DNA from: Acetobacter oeni
Lineage (GTDB): Bacteria; Pseudomonadota; Alphaproteobacteria; Acetobacterales; Acetobacteraceae
Assembly (NCBI RefSeq): GCF_011516825.1
Contig: NZ_WOTA01000006.1
Span: forward strand, 62,001 to 126,000
Direction: 5' to 3'
DNA: 64,000 nt
Shown here: piece by piece, positions 35,210-44,506 of the stretch
How the letters are laid out: each line of letters starts with the position of its first letter
How positions within the stretch are numbered: the first letter of the stretch is position 1
Made by a program: the position numbers and the translations under genes
The notes under the pieces: generated by a model
Databases searched by the model: none
Seen by the model: the letters and a program-made list of their open reading frames with translations, nothing else
Told to the model about the DNA's origin: nothing

Positions 35210-36330
35210 GCCGGGTTCTGGTCTGGCAGTGGGGGCGTCGGGGCGCGGGGCCGCGTTTTGCGCTGAATCTCGCGGAAGCGATCGACTCATTGCCGGGGCT
35301 GGATGTTGTGCTGTCGTTGTCGGCGCGGGCCGAGATTCTGGCGGGGGATAAAAAAGTCCCTGTCCGGATGCTGCCGATGGAGACGTATGGGAGTCTTCCG
35401 GGGCTGCTGATGCGGCTGTTGCAGGCGCCTGTTCTTGTGCCGCACATTATGCGGGCCGTGCGTGCCCGGAGGCCGGATTTTGCAATCTGCGCGATGACCG
35501 GGCCGCTCGATCTGCTGATGGCGGTGGCATTGCGGTGTTCGGGCGTGCCGTATGCCGTGGTGGTGCATGATGCGGTGATGCATCCGGGGGACGGGTTTCC
35601 GTTGCAGTTCATGTTGCAGCGTCTGCTGCTGTGGCGGGCGGACGTGATGGTGGTGCTGAGCCGGCATGTGGCGGCGCAGTTGCGGCAGCAGCGGGTGTTG
35701 CGGGGGCGGGAGATCGTGATGTCTTCGCATCCGCCGTTCGATTATTTTTCCGGCGGGGCGGGGGCTGTTGTTCTGTCGGCCGGGCGCGTGGCGGGGCCGG
35801 TGCGGTTTCTGATGTTCGGGCGGCTGCTGACGTATAAGGGGCTGGATCTGCTGGCCGCGGCGCTGGCGATGATGCCGGCGGGGCTGGCTTTTGAATGCCG
35901 GATTGTGGGGCACGGGCCTGAATCGGCGGCGCTGCGGGCGCTGGCGGGTCTGCCGCATGTGCGGGTTGAGAATCGATGGGTTCCGGAGAGTGAGATTCCG
36001 GCGCTGATTGCCTGGGCGGATGTGATGCTTCTGCCGTATCGCGAGGCGAGTCAGAGCGGGGTCGGGGCGATTGCGCTTTCGGCCGGGCGGTGGGTGGTCT
36101 CGACGAATGTCGGGGGGCTGCGGGAGCAGTTTCAGGACCGGTCGCGGGCGCTTTTATGTGAGCCGACGGCGGTGGCGTTCTGTGCGCGGCTGGTGGAGCT
36201 GGCGGAGAGGCAGCCGTTATTGCCTGAAGTGCCGGCCGATCCGGGAGAGGGGGGCTGGTCGGCGGTGGCGGCGCGGATGGTTGCGGATATTGAAAAGGCT
36301 CTGGTCGGCAGGGCGGCGATGGCGATCTGA
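35206..36330 (+). CDS. Glycosyltransferase family 4 protein
   Basis: This 374-residue protein has a GT-B fold. VLVWQWGRRGAGPRFALNLA is the N-terminal glycine loop. VVVHDAVMHPGDG is mid-protein, GRLLTYKGLDLL marks the start of the donor domain, and LLPYREASQSGVGAIALSAG carries the C-terminal donor-binding motif. The ATG sits inside the upstream stop (ATGA), giving translational coupling to the preceding glycosyltransferase. Donor sugar and product are unknown. Confidence 0.85.
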   Translation: MSRVLVWQWGRRGAGPRFALNLAEAIDSLPGLDVVLSLSARAEILAGDKKVPVRMLPMETYGSLPGLLMRLLQAPVLVPHIMRAVRARRPDFAICAMTGPLDLLMAVALRCSGVPYAVVVHDAVMHPGDGFPLQFMLQRLLLWRADVMVVLSRHVAAQLRQQRVLRGREIVMSSHPPFDYFSGGAGAVVLSAGRVAGPVRFLMFGRLLTYKGLDLLAAALAMMPAGLAFECRIVGHGPESAALRALAGLPHVRVENRWVPESEIPALIAWADVMLLPYREASQSGVGAIALSAGRWVVSTNVGGLREQFQDRSRALLCEPTAVAFCARLVELAERQPLLPEVPADPGEGGWSAVAARMVADIEKALVGRAAMAI

Positions 36331-36537
36331 CGTTTTCCGGGGGTGTTCGGAAAGCTCAAAGAACGCGGCCTGGGTCTGGCTGGTTTCTGTCAAATCTGAC
36401 CGGGAAATTTTCACAGTCACCGGACCGGCTGAGGGGGAACTGGGCATGGGCACAGGAAACGGGAGGTTCGTCCTGTCTTTGCCCGGACGGCATGCGCCGG
36501 AAATAAGAGCTCCGGCTTCTGATGTCATTCGGGTCCG

Positions 36538-36978
36538 TTATACCGTGGTTTTCCGGGAGTTCAGATCGGTCTGGTCCTCGCCGGTATTTGAAAACAGACT
36601 TGCGACCAGTTCCTCTTCATTATTCCTGAGTGTGGAGCCGGATGCTGTGTAGAGAGTTGTCGAAGACGACGAAGAGGCAAGAGTTACTTTTTGATCGCCG
36701 TTGACCAGTACTGCGCCCGGCAGGTCCTTCGCGGATGTTCCGTCAAAGCTGCTGTCAGCCGCAATGCGCATCACGCCACCATCGACGGCAAGCAGAACAG
36801 CCGGCCCGCTTGCATCGTACATATCCGTGGTGGAGGTTTCAGTGGTGGTCATTGATCCCCGGGCCGTGGTTACGGATGCCGAAGTGCTTGTTGAGGTCTC
36901 CGTATCCCCTTTTATCCCGCCCTCGTTTGCCAGAAACTGTTGGGCCAGTACGTAGCCCTGATACAGACTTACTGACAT
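36538..36978 (-). CDS. Ser/Thr-rich hypothetical protein
   Basis: The product has 146 residues. A short amphipathic start (SVSLYQGYVLAQQFLANEGG) is followed by a long Ser/Thr/Asp stretch (about 25-55). Next is a beta-like part with VLLAVDGGVMRIAADSSFDG and AVLVNGDQKVTLASSSS, and then a polar tail. It has no signal peptide, no helix bundle and no cysteine. The start is firm: AGGAGG lies ten bases before the ATG, and an A+T-rich promoter-like tract follows further upstream. I recognise no family. The flanking IS5 remnant hints at an accessory region. Confidence 0.55.
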   Translation of the reverse strand: MSVSLYQGYVLAQQFLANEGGIKGDTETSTSTSASVTTARGSMTTTETSTTDMYDASGPAVLLAVDGGVMRIAADSSFDGTSAKDLPGAVLVNGDQKVTLASSSSSTTLYTASGSTLRNNEEELVASLFSNTGEDQTDLNSRKTTV

Positions 36979-37100
36979 GATCCGATCCTCCTGAAAACAT
37001 GACGACACCGAATTTTTTGTTCTATTTATTTATTAATAGTTAAATTTATATAGTATAACTGATACAGGCAGCTGGTTCAGGTTCCGTGAGGAGACTGACG

Positions 37101-37461
37101 ATGAGTGATCTGTACTGGTTCACGGATGGCGCGTTTGCGACCCTTTTTCCCGGAAAGCCACGGCAGGGTCTCATATGGATGACCGTCGGGTGTTGAGCGG
37201 GGTCATCTTTGTCAATCGGAACGGTCTGCGCCGGGGGGAGATTCCGCGCGGGTATGGCCCGGACAGGACGTTCTGCAACCGCCGGAAACCCTGTGGAAAA
37301 TCCATCGGATACGGCAGGCGACGCTATAAGCGCCGCAATCGTATCGGGATCATGTTCGGCAGGCTCAGGGAGCGACGGGTCGCCTCGGCTCGCGTTATGA
37401 CAGAGACCTGACTGTCTTCTTCTCTGAGATCTGTCTCACCGCTGCCATCCTGTTCTGGTGA
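37101..37461 (+). pseudogene. Decayed IS5-family transposase (frameshifts and internal deletion)
   Basis: Three short pieces in different frames match consecutive parts of an IS5-family (IS427/IS1031-like) transposase. From 37101 the sequence reads MSDLYWFTDGAFATLFPGKP. From about 37173 in another frame it reads MDDRRVLSGVIFVNRNGLR and YGPDRTFCNR. After an internal deletion of most of the catalytic core, RRRYKRRNRIGIMFGRL appears near 37318-37368. Finally, from about 37393 in a third frame, SRYDRDLTVFFSEICLTAAI runs on to the last codons and a stop at 37459-37461. It cannot be active. No clear terminal inverted repeats could be fixed. Confidence 0.85.
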
Positions 37462-37600
37462 TGATTCCTGACTCCGGGTGTGATGTTTGTTGTGGTATCG
37501 GAACGGAACGCCGGTGACATGGACGCGATGCGCGGGTTGTTTTACGACGGGAACGAACGGGCCTGTATTTTTGTGGCCTGCTGTCGTTCCGGGGAGACGT

Positions 37601-38968
37601 GTGCTGACTGAGTTCTCTTCTTCAGACGTGCCGGCTGGTGGGCGACTTTTGCGGTTTTTTTCGGCTGACCGGAGCCGGCCGCCGGTTACGACGATCGGAC
37701 GCGAAGTTGTGGCGGCTTGTACCACATTCGGGGCCATGGGCTACGTGATGGTGGTTAATCCGCAGATTCTGTCGGTCACGGGTGTGGACCGGCATGCGCT
37801 GATCGTCATTACGGCGCTGGCCGCGATGGTGGGCTCGCTGATGATGGGGCTGGTCGGACGTCTGCCGGTGGCGCTGGCTCCGGCGATGGGCACGAACGCG
37901 GTTTTTGCCATGGCTGTGGCGCAGGGGCATGGGATTACCTATGGCACGGCGCTGGCCATGGTGCTGAGCGGCGCGCTGGTTTTCACGTTGTTTTCGGCCA
38001 CGCGGCTGCGCGAGCATGTGGTGATGGCGTTTCCGGAGGCGGTGCGCACGGGGCTGCAATGCGGGCTGGGGCTGTTTATTGCCCGGATCGGGCTGAGGGG
38101 CGGGGGGCTGCTGACGTCGGGCGGACAGTTCGGCGATCTGCGGCAGCCGGCGGTGTTGCTGACTTTCGCGGCAGTTTTGCTGACGCCTGTTCTGGTGGTG
38201 CTGCGGGTGCCGGCGGCGATTCTGCTTTCGATTGTGGTGGTGACGCTGGCCGGGCTGTTTGTGCCGGGGGCGAACGGGCTGCCGCTGACGCATCTGCCGT
38301 CGGCGCTGCTGCGGGTGCCGCCGTGGCCGTCTGACTATGTCATGGGCTTCGATTTTGCCGGTTTCTTCGGGCATCTTGCGCTGTCGCTGCCGCTGGCGGG
38401 GTATTTCTTTCTGGGGGATTTCTTTTCGGCGACGGCGACGCTGATCGGGGTGACACGTCGGGCGGGCCTTATGGATGAGGCCGGACGGATTCCGAATGCG
38501 CGGGCGGCTTATCTGGCGGACGGGCTGGGGTCGATTGTCGGGTCCTGTCTGGGGAGTCCGACGGTGGCGGCTTATGTGGAGTCCGCGACCGGTGTGGAGA
38601 GCGGGGGCCGCACGGGGCTGGTGGCGGTTCTGGTCGGGCTGTTTTTTGCCCTGGCGACGTTTTTCTGGCCGCTGATCGCGGCGGTTCCGGCGCAGGCGAC
38701 GACGGCGGCGTTGGTGATGGTGGGGGTGATGATGATGGAGGGTATTCGTCATCTTGACTGTTCACGGCTGGAAAATGTTGTGAGCGCCGTGCTGATCATG
38801 CTGCTGACGGTGACGACGGGGAATCTGGTTGTCGGGCTGGCGGCGGGGTCGTTCGCCTATACTCTGATGGCGCTGGTTCTGCGTATCCGGACGGGGCCTG
38901 TGCTGCTTCTGACGGATGCGTTGCTGGCGCTTTATCTGATCCTGAGTGCCGTGGCGCTCCACTCCTGA
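37601..38968 (+). CDS. Purine permease, AzgA-type (NCS2 superfamily)
   Basis: This inner-membrane importer of about 455 residues and 12 or more helices carries adenine, guanine or hypoxanthine in the AzgA family. Motifs include the TFGAMGYVMVVNPQILS first-helix region, LPVALAPAMGTNAVFAMAV, and LGDFFSATATLIGVTRRAGLMDEAGRIPN near the middle, followed by LGSPTVAAYVESATGVESGGRTGL. The start is a GTG with GGGGAG just upstream; earlier codons in this frame run back into the IS5 remnant and are not plausible. Adenine deaminase follows 42 bases later, so import and deamination of adenine are coupled. Confidence 0.9.
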   Translation: MLTEFSSSDVPAGGRLLRFFSADRSRPPVTTIGREVVAACTTFGAMGYVMVVNPQILSVTGVDRHALIVITALAAMVGSLMMGLVGRLPVALAPAMGTNAVFAMAVAQGHGITYGTALAMVLSGALVFTLFSATRLREHVVMAFPEAVRTGLQCGLGLFIARIGLRGGGLLTSGGQFGDLRQPAVLLTFAAVLLTPVLVVLRVPAAILLSIVVVTLAGLFVPGANGLPLTHLPSALLRVPPWPSDYVMGFDFAGFFGHLALSLPLAGYFFLGDFFSATATLIGVTRRAGLMDEAGRIPNARAAYLADGLGSIVGSCLGSPTVAAYVESATGVESGGRTGLVAVLVGLFFALATFFWPLIAAVPAQATTAALVMVGVMMMEGIRHLDCSRLENVVSAVLIMLLTVTTGNLVVGLAAGSFAYTLMALVLRIRTGPVLLLTDALLALYLILSAVALHS

Positions 38969-39010
38969 CTGATTTTTTCTGACTCTGATCCATTTCCGAG
39001 GGGACCGGAC

Positions 39011-40825
39011 ATGACTTTTCCGATTGCGACATCTGCGGCTGATCCTGATGCTCCGGCGCTGCGCGACAGGGCGGTGCGTGCGGCGGCGGGGAAGCTGCCG
39101 TTCGACGTTCTGCTGAGCGGCGGTCTTGTGGCCGATATGGTGACGGGCGAGCTGCGGGAGGCGGATGTCGGTCTGGTTGGCGCGCTGATTGCGAGCGTTC
39201 ATCCGCGAGGCAGCCGGCAGGACGCGGCGCGGGTTGTGGCGCTGGACGGCGCGGTTGTGGCGCCGGGGCTGATCGACACGCATCTGCATATTGAAAGTTC
39301 GATGATTACGCCCCGGAGTTATGCCGAGGTGGTGGTGCCGCAGGGGACGACGACGATCTGCTGGGACCCGCATGAGGTGGGGAATGTCGGCGGGCTGGAG
39401 GCTGTGCGCCGGGCTGTGACGGCCTCGCGGGATCTGCCTTTGCGTATTCTTGTTGAGGCGCCGTCCTGTGTGCCGTCGGCGCCGGGGCTGGAACGGTCGG
39501 GGGCGGTGTTCGATGTGGCCGCCATGACGGAGATGCTGTCCTGGCCGGAGGTGATCGGTGTGGCGGAAGTCATGGACATGCGCGGGGTGATCGAGCGGTC
39601 CGCGAATATGAGCGGCATTGTTCAGGCGGGGCTGGCGAGCGGCAAGACGGTGTTCGGTCATGCGAGGGATCTGAAGGACGCGCCGTTGCAGGCGTTCTGC
39701 GCGGCGGGAGTGGCATCCGATCATGAGCTGACGGGCGAGGCGGATGTGCTGTCCAAGCTGCGAGCCGGGCTGACGATTGAGTTGCGCGGGTCGCATCCGG
39801 GGATGGCGATCGAGGCGGTGCGGGCCTTTGAGAAGATCGGGCATGTGCCGCAGACGGTGACGCTGTGTACGGATGATATTTTCCCCGATGATCTTGTGAC
39901 GAAGGGCGGGATTATCGAGCTGATGCGGGTGCTGGCTGGCGCGGGGATGAAGCCGGTTGATGTATTGCGTTGTGCCACGTTGAATGCGGCGCGCTGGCTG
40001 AAGCGGAACGATCTGGGTCTTGTCGCGCCGGGGCGGCGGGCCGATCTGGTGGTGTTCGGCGATCTGGACTCCTTTCCGGTAAGGCGTGTTTTTGTATCGG
40101 GCTGTGAGGTGGCGGCTGACGGTGCCATGACCGTGCCGGTGCGGCCGGACACGGAGCTGGCTCCAACGCAGACGATGCGGCTGGCGCCGGTGACGGAGGA
40201 GGTGTTCCGCATTCCGGCGCCGGGTGTGTCCGATGGGGGCACGGTGCGGATTCATACTGTGAATACGCCGCGTTTTACGCGATGGGCGGAGCGCGAGGCT
40301 GAGGTACGTGACGGTGCGGTGGTGGTGCCGGACGACTGCATTCTGATGGTGGTGTTCAACCGGTATGGCGCGTCGGCGAAGCCGGGGATCGGCGTGCTGG
40401 AGGGCTGGGGGGAGTGGCGGGGGGCGTTTGCTACCACGATCCTGCATGACAGCCACAATCTGGCGGTGTTCGGGCGTGATCCGGCTGATCTGGCGGCGGC
40501 GGCGAATGCGCTGATTGCGTGTGGCGGTGGCATGGCGGCGGTGATGGGTGGCAGGCCGGTGAGTGTGCTGGATCTGCCGGTATACGGACTGCTGTCGGAG
40601 GACCCGCCGGAGATGGTGGCGGAGCGTTTCGCGGCGCTGCGGGCGGCCTCGCTGGAGGTGGCGAGCGGGTTGTCCTATCCGCTGGTGAAGCTGGTGATCG
40701 GGGCGAGCCTGGCCTGCAATCCGGGGCCGCATGTGACGGATCTCGGGATCACGGACGGCATGAGCGGGAAGATCGTGACGGACAGTGTGATTGCCGGCGG
40801 GGAGGCGGAAGGCGTCGGGGTGTGA
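39011..40825 (+). CDS. ade: Adenine deaminase
   Basis: This 604-residue metal-dependent amidohydrolase converts adenine to hypoxanthine and ammonia. It has the metal motif APGLIDTHLHIESSMITP, then TTTICWDPHEVGNVGG, VMDMRGVI, FGHARDLKD, CTDDIFPDDLVTKGG and the C-terminal ade block HDSHNLAVFG. The length and order match bacterial Ade proteins. It is in an operon with the purine permease upstream. AGGGGACCGGAC precedes the ATG. An interspersed repeat begins about 55 bases after the stop. Confidence 0.95.
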   Translation: MTFPIATSAADPDAPALRDRAVRAAAGKLPFDVLLSGGLVADMVTGELREADVGLVGALIASVHPRGSRQDAARVVALDGAVVAPGLIDTHLHIESSMITPRSYAEVVVPQGTTTICWDPHEVGNVGGLEAVRRAVTASRDLPLRILVEAPSCVPSAPGLERSGAVFDVAAMTEMLSWPEVIGVAEVMDMRGVIERSANMSGIVQAGLASGKTVFGHARDLKDAPLQAFCAAGVASDHELTGEADVLSKLRAGLTIELRGSHPGMAIEAVRAFEKIGHVPQTVTLCTDDIFPDDLVTKGGIIELMRVLAGAGMKPVDVLRCATLNAARWLKRNDLGLVAPGRRADLVVFGDLDSFPVRRVFVSGCEVAADGAMTVPVRPDTELAPTQTMRLAPVTEEVFRIPAPGVSDGGTVRIHTVNTPRFTRWAEREAEVRDGAVVVPDDCILMVVFNRYGASAKPGIGVLEGWGEWRGAFATTILHDSHNLAVFGRDPADLAAAANALIACGGGMAAVMGGRPVSVLDLPVYGLLSEDPPEMVAERFAALRAASLEVASGLSYPLVKLVIGASLACNPGPHVTDLGITDGMSGKIVTDSVIAGGEAEGVGV

Positions 40826-40879
40826 GTCTGGCAGGGCTCTGCCCGCACCCGGCAGGGGCCACAGGGCTCTGCACCCCGA

Positions 40880-40975
40880 TTTGTGATGACTAAAAGGTTT
40901 CCAGAGGCCCCGGCCTTTGGTGGGTTTCAGGGCAAAGCCCTGAGAAAAGCAGCAACACTTAACGCGAACAGAGGC
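40880..40975 (+). repeat. Interspersed intergenic repeat, copy A
   Basis: About 96 bases from TTGTGATGACTAAAAGG to GAACAGAGGC align with 59730-59825, including long identical stretches such as CTTTGGTGGGTTTCAG and AGAAAAGCAGCAACA. Weaker similarity runs on for about 90 bases, to near 41067 here and 59936 there. An open frame crosses this copy but is a by-product. The rest of the 338-base gap after ade (40826-41163) shows no gene. Confidence 0.75.
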
Positions 40976-41163
40976 TCTTTTTTCGTTACGCCTGATCCCG
41001 ACGGAAGATTTTGTGATCCGAAGCGGGCTCTGTTTGAGCGGCGTGTTGCGGGGAAGGCCGGTCTGAACGTTATCCCCGGCTTGTGCGGGCTGAATGTTCG
41101 GGGCGGTTTCGTGGGGCGGACGTGGGGGCGGCCTTCAGGACTCTTGTGAGATTGAAAGACGAG

Positions 41164-44163
41164 TCAGGCAAAACGCACGTGGCCGCGACCGCAGAATTCG
41201 TCCTCGACGGCGAGTGTTTTCAGGATGTCGGGGGAGATGTTGATGCGGTTTTCGGTGAAGGCCGTGAGCAGGGCGGTTCCGGCCGGGGCTGATGTGCGGA
41301 GGGTGTGCAGGACGTCCGGTCCCCAGGAGCGGATGAGGTCATGGCACCAGGCTGAGGCGCCGGCGAAGATGTCCTCAACGAGGGTGAGTTCCTGTCGGGG
41401 GCGGGTGTCCGGGGCGAATATGGGTTGTGGGAGGCTGGTTTCGCGGGTGTAGCCGATGGTCTGGCCGTGGGGGGCGGTCAGGACGGATTCGATGAAAAGC
41501 CCATGTCTGCGGCGGAAGGCTTCGGCATCCGGACCTGTGGCGAAGAGGCCGAAGGCGGTGCCGCCGGAGTTTTCGACAGCGGCGCAGGCGGTTTCCGCGG
41601 CCATGTAGAATCCGGTGAGGGGCAGGTTGAAGGTGGTCTGGAGGTGGCGCTGGATTGTGGCGCTGTAGCCGACATCGACGATCCCGTATCCGGGGTGTGT
41701 TTCGGGTGTGAGGCCGCAGGCGCGGGCGTAGGCGGTGAGGGCGTCGTGGGAAATGCGGGCCTGAGCGAGGATGTCGTCGCGCAGGAGGAGGGTCAGGTTG
41801 CGGACGGTGTCGCGATCTTCCGGGAGTACGACAGTGAGGTGGTGAAGGGGGCTGTCGGGCGGGATTTGGACGCCGAGGCGGGCGGTGAGGAGGCTGGCCA
41901 TGGTGCCGCGAAAGCCGTCGCCGCTGGTGGTGAGGATATCCGGGTCGAACCGGATGGTCTGTGCGGCGCTGATGGCGACGCGGCGGGAGCAGTGGAAGTG
42001 CATCGCGTCGGGGATTTGCAGGGCGTATGTCTCGCGCAGGTCTCTGTAGAGGCGCGACAGGAAATAGCCTTCCCGTGACACGAACAGGAGTTTTTCGGTT
42101 CTCTCCGTGGCGGGGTGGGTGATGAGCTGCGCCATGAAGGAGAGGAGCAGGGGGCCGAACAGGGTGCGTCCGACTTCCTCCGGGGTTGTGAGTGTGCGCG
42201 GGACGGTCAGACGCCGGTCGGGTGTGCAGGCGAAGGGGGAGGCGAAGAGGTCGCTGACCAGGGGGCCGAGCAGGATGTCGCCGGCGAGGCGGCGTTCTTC
42301 CAGGGGCTGATCCGGGGGCAGGCTGGCGGGTGTGACGACGGCGGCGACGTCCGGGCCGATCGGGTTGAGGCGCAGCATGTTGAGGCCGGACATGACGTGG
42401 AAGTGGCGGATGCCGAGATCGTCGGCGCGCTGGATGTCGGCGTGTTCGTTGTCGCCGATATGGAGCAGGCCTGAGCTGTCTTCGGCGGCCTGGACGAGAT
42501 CCCACATATCGCCGCGGTCTTTGCGGGCAAGGCGTTCCGACGAGAGGTAGATCTCGTCGATCAGGGGGAGGATACCGGTGCGTTCCAGGACGGGCGCGAT
42601 GTCGTCGCGGCTGAGGAAGGTGTCGCTGATGAGAAGGGTGCGCCGGCCCTGTTCGCGGGCGTAGCGCAGGGCGTCGATGATCTCGGGTCGGGGGCGGAGC
42701 ACGGCGCGGTCGGTTTCGACTTCGAGCTGGCGGGCGATGGTGAGGATGTTCTCGTTCCAGGCGGTGAGGGCGGCCAGGGCGCTGTAGATGTCGTCGAGGC
42801 CGACATCGTCGGTCCAGGCGAGGGCTTCGCGGGCGTTGTGTTCGGCCTGTTTGCGCAGGGCGACGAAGGCGGCGGGCGCGGGGGTGAGGTCCGGGAAGCG
42901 TCGGGCGAGGCGGGCGGCGACGTAATAATGGATGGTGTCGGGGGTGAGGGCGATGCGGGTGAGCAGAGTGTCGAACAGGTCGAAGGAGACGGTGCCGGCC
43001 TGACGGATGGCGGTGCGCAGATCGTCTTCCGAGCGGCGTTCGTACTGATCGAGGTCCATGCGTGAGTGACCGATGCGGATCAGCCCGGCTTCCGGGTCGT
43101 ATTCATCGGTATGGCAGTCCTGGGAGCGGATGACGGGTTCCAGGATTCGGGTGATGGCGTCAGCGATGTTGCCGTTTTCCGGGATCTCGCGGGGGGTGTC
43201 CTCGGCGGGGAAGTCGGCTTCGCTCCAGGGCGTGTTGAGCAGGGGAGCGATGGCGTGGGTGCGCGCCCAGAACTGGCCTTCGGGCGGGTGGCTGAAATAG
43301 CCGGACGGCGCGCTGATGTTCATGCGGGCGAGCAGGGGGCGGGCGAGGTGATGGTTGCCGAGCCAGGTGCAGCGCCACCAGGGGGTTCTGGCTGACGGGG
43401 TGGTCTGGAGGAGGCCGAGGCGGGGTTCTTCCCGGAAGCGGTTGAGGATGGCGGCGATGGCGTCGGACCGGGACGGGAGGAGGCGGGCCAGGGTTTCGGG
43501 GTTTGTGTCTGTATGCAGGTGCAGCATCAGTTCATGGCCGCGCAGCGGGGTGGCGAAGGTGGTGAGGAACGGGCCGAAATGGCTGCCGTGGCGCCTTGCG
43601 ACCCGGACGAGGACGGGAGCGGCTTTGAGTTCCGCGCGGGCGATACGGGCTTCGATCTCGTGTCGCTTTTCGGTGGTGTCCGTGGTGATGAGCAGGGTGA
43701 AGGTTTCGGGGAAGTGGCGGAGTCTGTCGAAGATGGCGTCGAGGATTTCGGGACGAGGGGCGTGGATGGTGACGGCGGCTTTTGGAGCGTCGGGGCGCAG
43801 GGGGCGGAGCTCGGTCGGGGCGACGGGGCCGGTGTCGTCGCGGAGCCGTGTGTCGCAGACGCCGTCCACCTGCTGGTTTTCGGCGATGCCGCACCGGAGG
43901 TAGTGCAGGAGGCCGTTGAGAGTGCCCGGTTCGAGATTCCAGTAGCGGTCGAAATAGCGTTGCGTGTCGAAGAGGGGGCCGGGGGAGAGGCGGCGGACGG
44001 TACCTTCGGTCAGAAAATGGCCGATCAGGTCTTCGGTGTTCCGCTCGTGTTCGGGCAGGCGGGCGCGGTACCAGTCCGGATCGAAGAGGCCTGAGGTCTG
44101 AATAAGGGTGTGGGGCGCGTCTGCCTTCCGGGCTGACAGGGCGGCGCGTCTGATGATCTGCAT
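41164..44163 (-). CDS. Large RgpF-like / HAD-domain fusion protein, putative glycan biosynthesis
   Basis: A 999-residue cytoplasmic protein. Residues 1-95 hold two FDxxxY...HFLxxG / HYLRxG repeats (FDPDWY with GHFLTEG, FDTQRY with LHYLRCG), common at the front of rhamnan-synthesis F-like proteins. Residues 130-345 resemble the RgpF domain, with HLHTDTNP near 215. A HAD-type domain begins with SFDLFDTLLT (Asp395, Asp398), continues with LLISDTFLS and has HIGDNEHADIQRA near 580. The last ~350 residues, with LLFVSREGYFLSRLY and GYGIVDVGYSATIQRHL, follow HAD domains in similar surface-glycan proteins. It stands alone. Whether the HAD part is a phosphatase in the same pathway is inference. Confidence 0.7.
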   Translation of the reverse strand: MQIIRRAALSARKADAPHTLIQTSGLFDPDWYRARLPEHERNTEDLIGHFLTEGTVRRLSPGPLFDTQRYFDRYWNLEPGTLNGLLHYLRCGIAENQQVDGVCDTRLRDDTGPVAPTELRPLRPDAPKAAVTIHAPRPEILDAIFDRLRHFPETFTLLITTDTTEKRHEIEARIARAELKAAPVLVRVARRHGSHFGPFLTTFATPLRGHELMLHLHTDTNPETLARLLPSRSDAIAAILNRFREEPRLGLLQTTPSARTPWWRCTWLGNHHLARPLLARMNISAPSGYFSHPPEGQFWARTHAIAPLLNTPWSEADFPAEDTPREIPENGNIADAITRILEPVIRSQDCHTDEYDPEAGLIRIGHSRMDLDQYERRSEDDLRTAIRQAGTVSFDLFDTLLTRIALTPDTIHYYVAARLARRFPDLTPAPAAFVALRKQAEHNAREALAWTDDVGLDDIYSALAALTAWNENILTIARQLEVETDRAVLRPRPEIIDALRYAREQGRRTLLISDTFLSRDDIAPVLERTGILPLIDEIYLSSERLARKDRGDMWDLVQAAEDSSGLLHIGDNEHADIQRADDLGIRHFHVMSGLNMLRLNPIGPDVAAVVTPASLPPDQPLEERRLAGDILLGPLVSDLFASPFACTPDRRLTVPRTLTTPEEVGRTLFGPLLLSFMAQLITHPATERTEKLLFVSREGYFLSRLYRDLRETYALQIPDAMHFHCSRRVAISAAQTIRFDPDILTTSGDGFRGTMASLLTARLGVQIPPDSPLHHLTVVLPEDRDTVRNLTLLLRDDILAQARISHDALTAYARACGLTPETHPGYGIVDVGYSATIQRHLQTTFNLPLTGFYMAAETACAAVENSGGTAFGLFATGPDAEAFRRRHGLFIESVLTAPHGQTIGYTRETSLPQPIFAPDTRPRQELTLVEDIFAGASAWCHDLIRSWGPDVLHTLRTSAPAGTALLTAFTENRINISPDILKTLAVEDEFCGRGHVRFA

Positions 44164-44250
44164 GGAACTTCCCTGGCGGCGTGGTCCGTTGGGGGTGGGA
44201 TAGCATGCGCGGGCGGGGGTGTCGTCCCGGGGTGGAGGGTGTGGCGGGGG

Positions 44251-44505
44251 TCAGCGTCGCCTGACGGTGCAGAGCAGGGCGGCGAGCAGGGCTTCCAGGC
44301 TGAACAGGCCGATCCATTCGACGAGGGCGGCGCCTGTGTTGTCGCTGCGGGCGATCAGGAGGGCGCACTGGACGGCGAGGCAGAGAAAGCCGGTGAGGCG
44401 GAGGGCGCGTCGTTGCGGAAGGGAGAAGCGCGGGGCGGCCTCGCGATATGTTGAGCAGGCGAGGAGCAGGGTGGCGATGAGACCGGTCGGCAGGGCGAGC
44501 AGCAT
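44251..44505 (-). CDS. DUF3325 small membrane protein
   Basis: The product has 84 residues and three predicted helices (about 1-17, 35-51 and 63-79), with a YREAAPRFSLPQRRALRLTG loop. Size, topology and position after a PepSY gene match DUF3325, which recurs next to siderophore-uptake modules. It starts one base after the PepSY stop, so the two are one transcript. The biochemical role is unknown. Confidence 0.75.
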   Translation of the reverse strand: MLLALPTGLIATLLLACSTYREAAPRFSLPQRRALRLTGFLCLAVQCALLIARSDNTGAALVEWIGLFSLEALLAALLCTVRRR

Positions 44506-44506
44506 G

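Noticed and set aside
36706..36960. Ser/Thr-rich tract as a tandem repeat or CRISPR-like array
   Set aside because: The codons vary and no unit repeats at fixed spacing.
38762..40732. 656-codon open frame on the minus strand
   Set aside because: It is antisense to the purine permease end and adenine deaminase, both certain genes. Its product is rich in R, H, P and Q, the usual shadow of high-GC coding DNA.
40883..41149. 88-codon frame after ade
   Set aside because: It runs through the interspersed repeat, and copy B does not preserve the frame.
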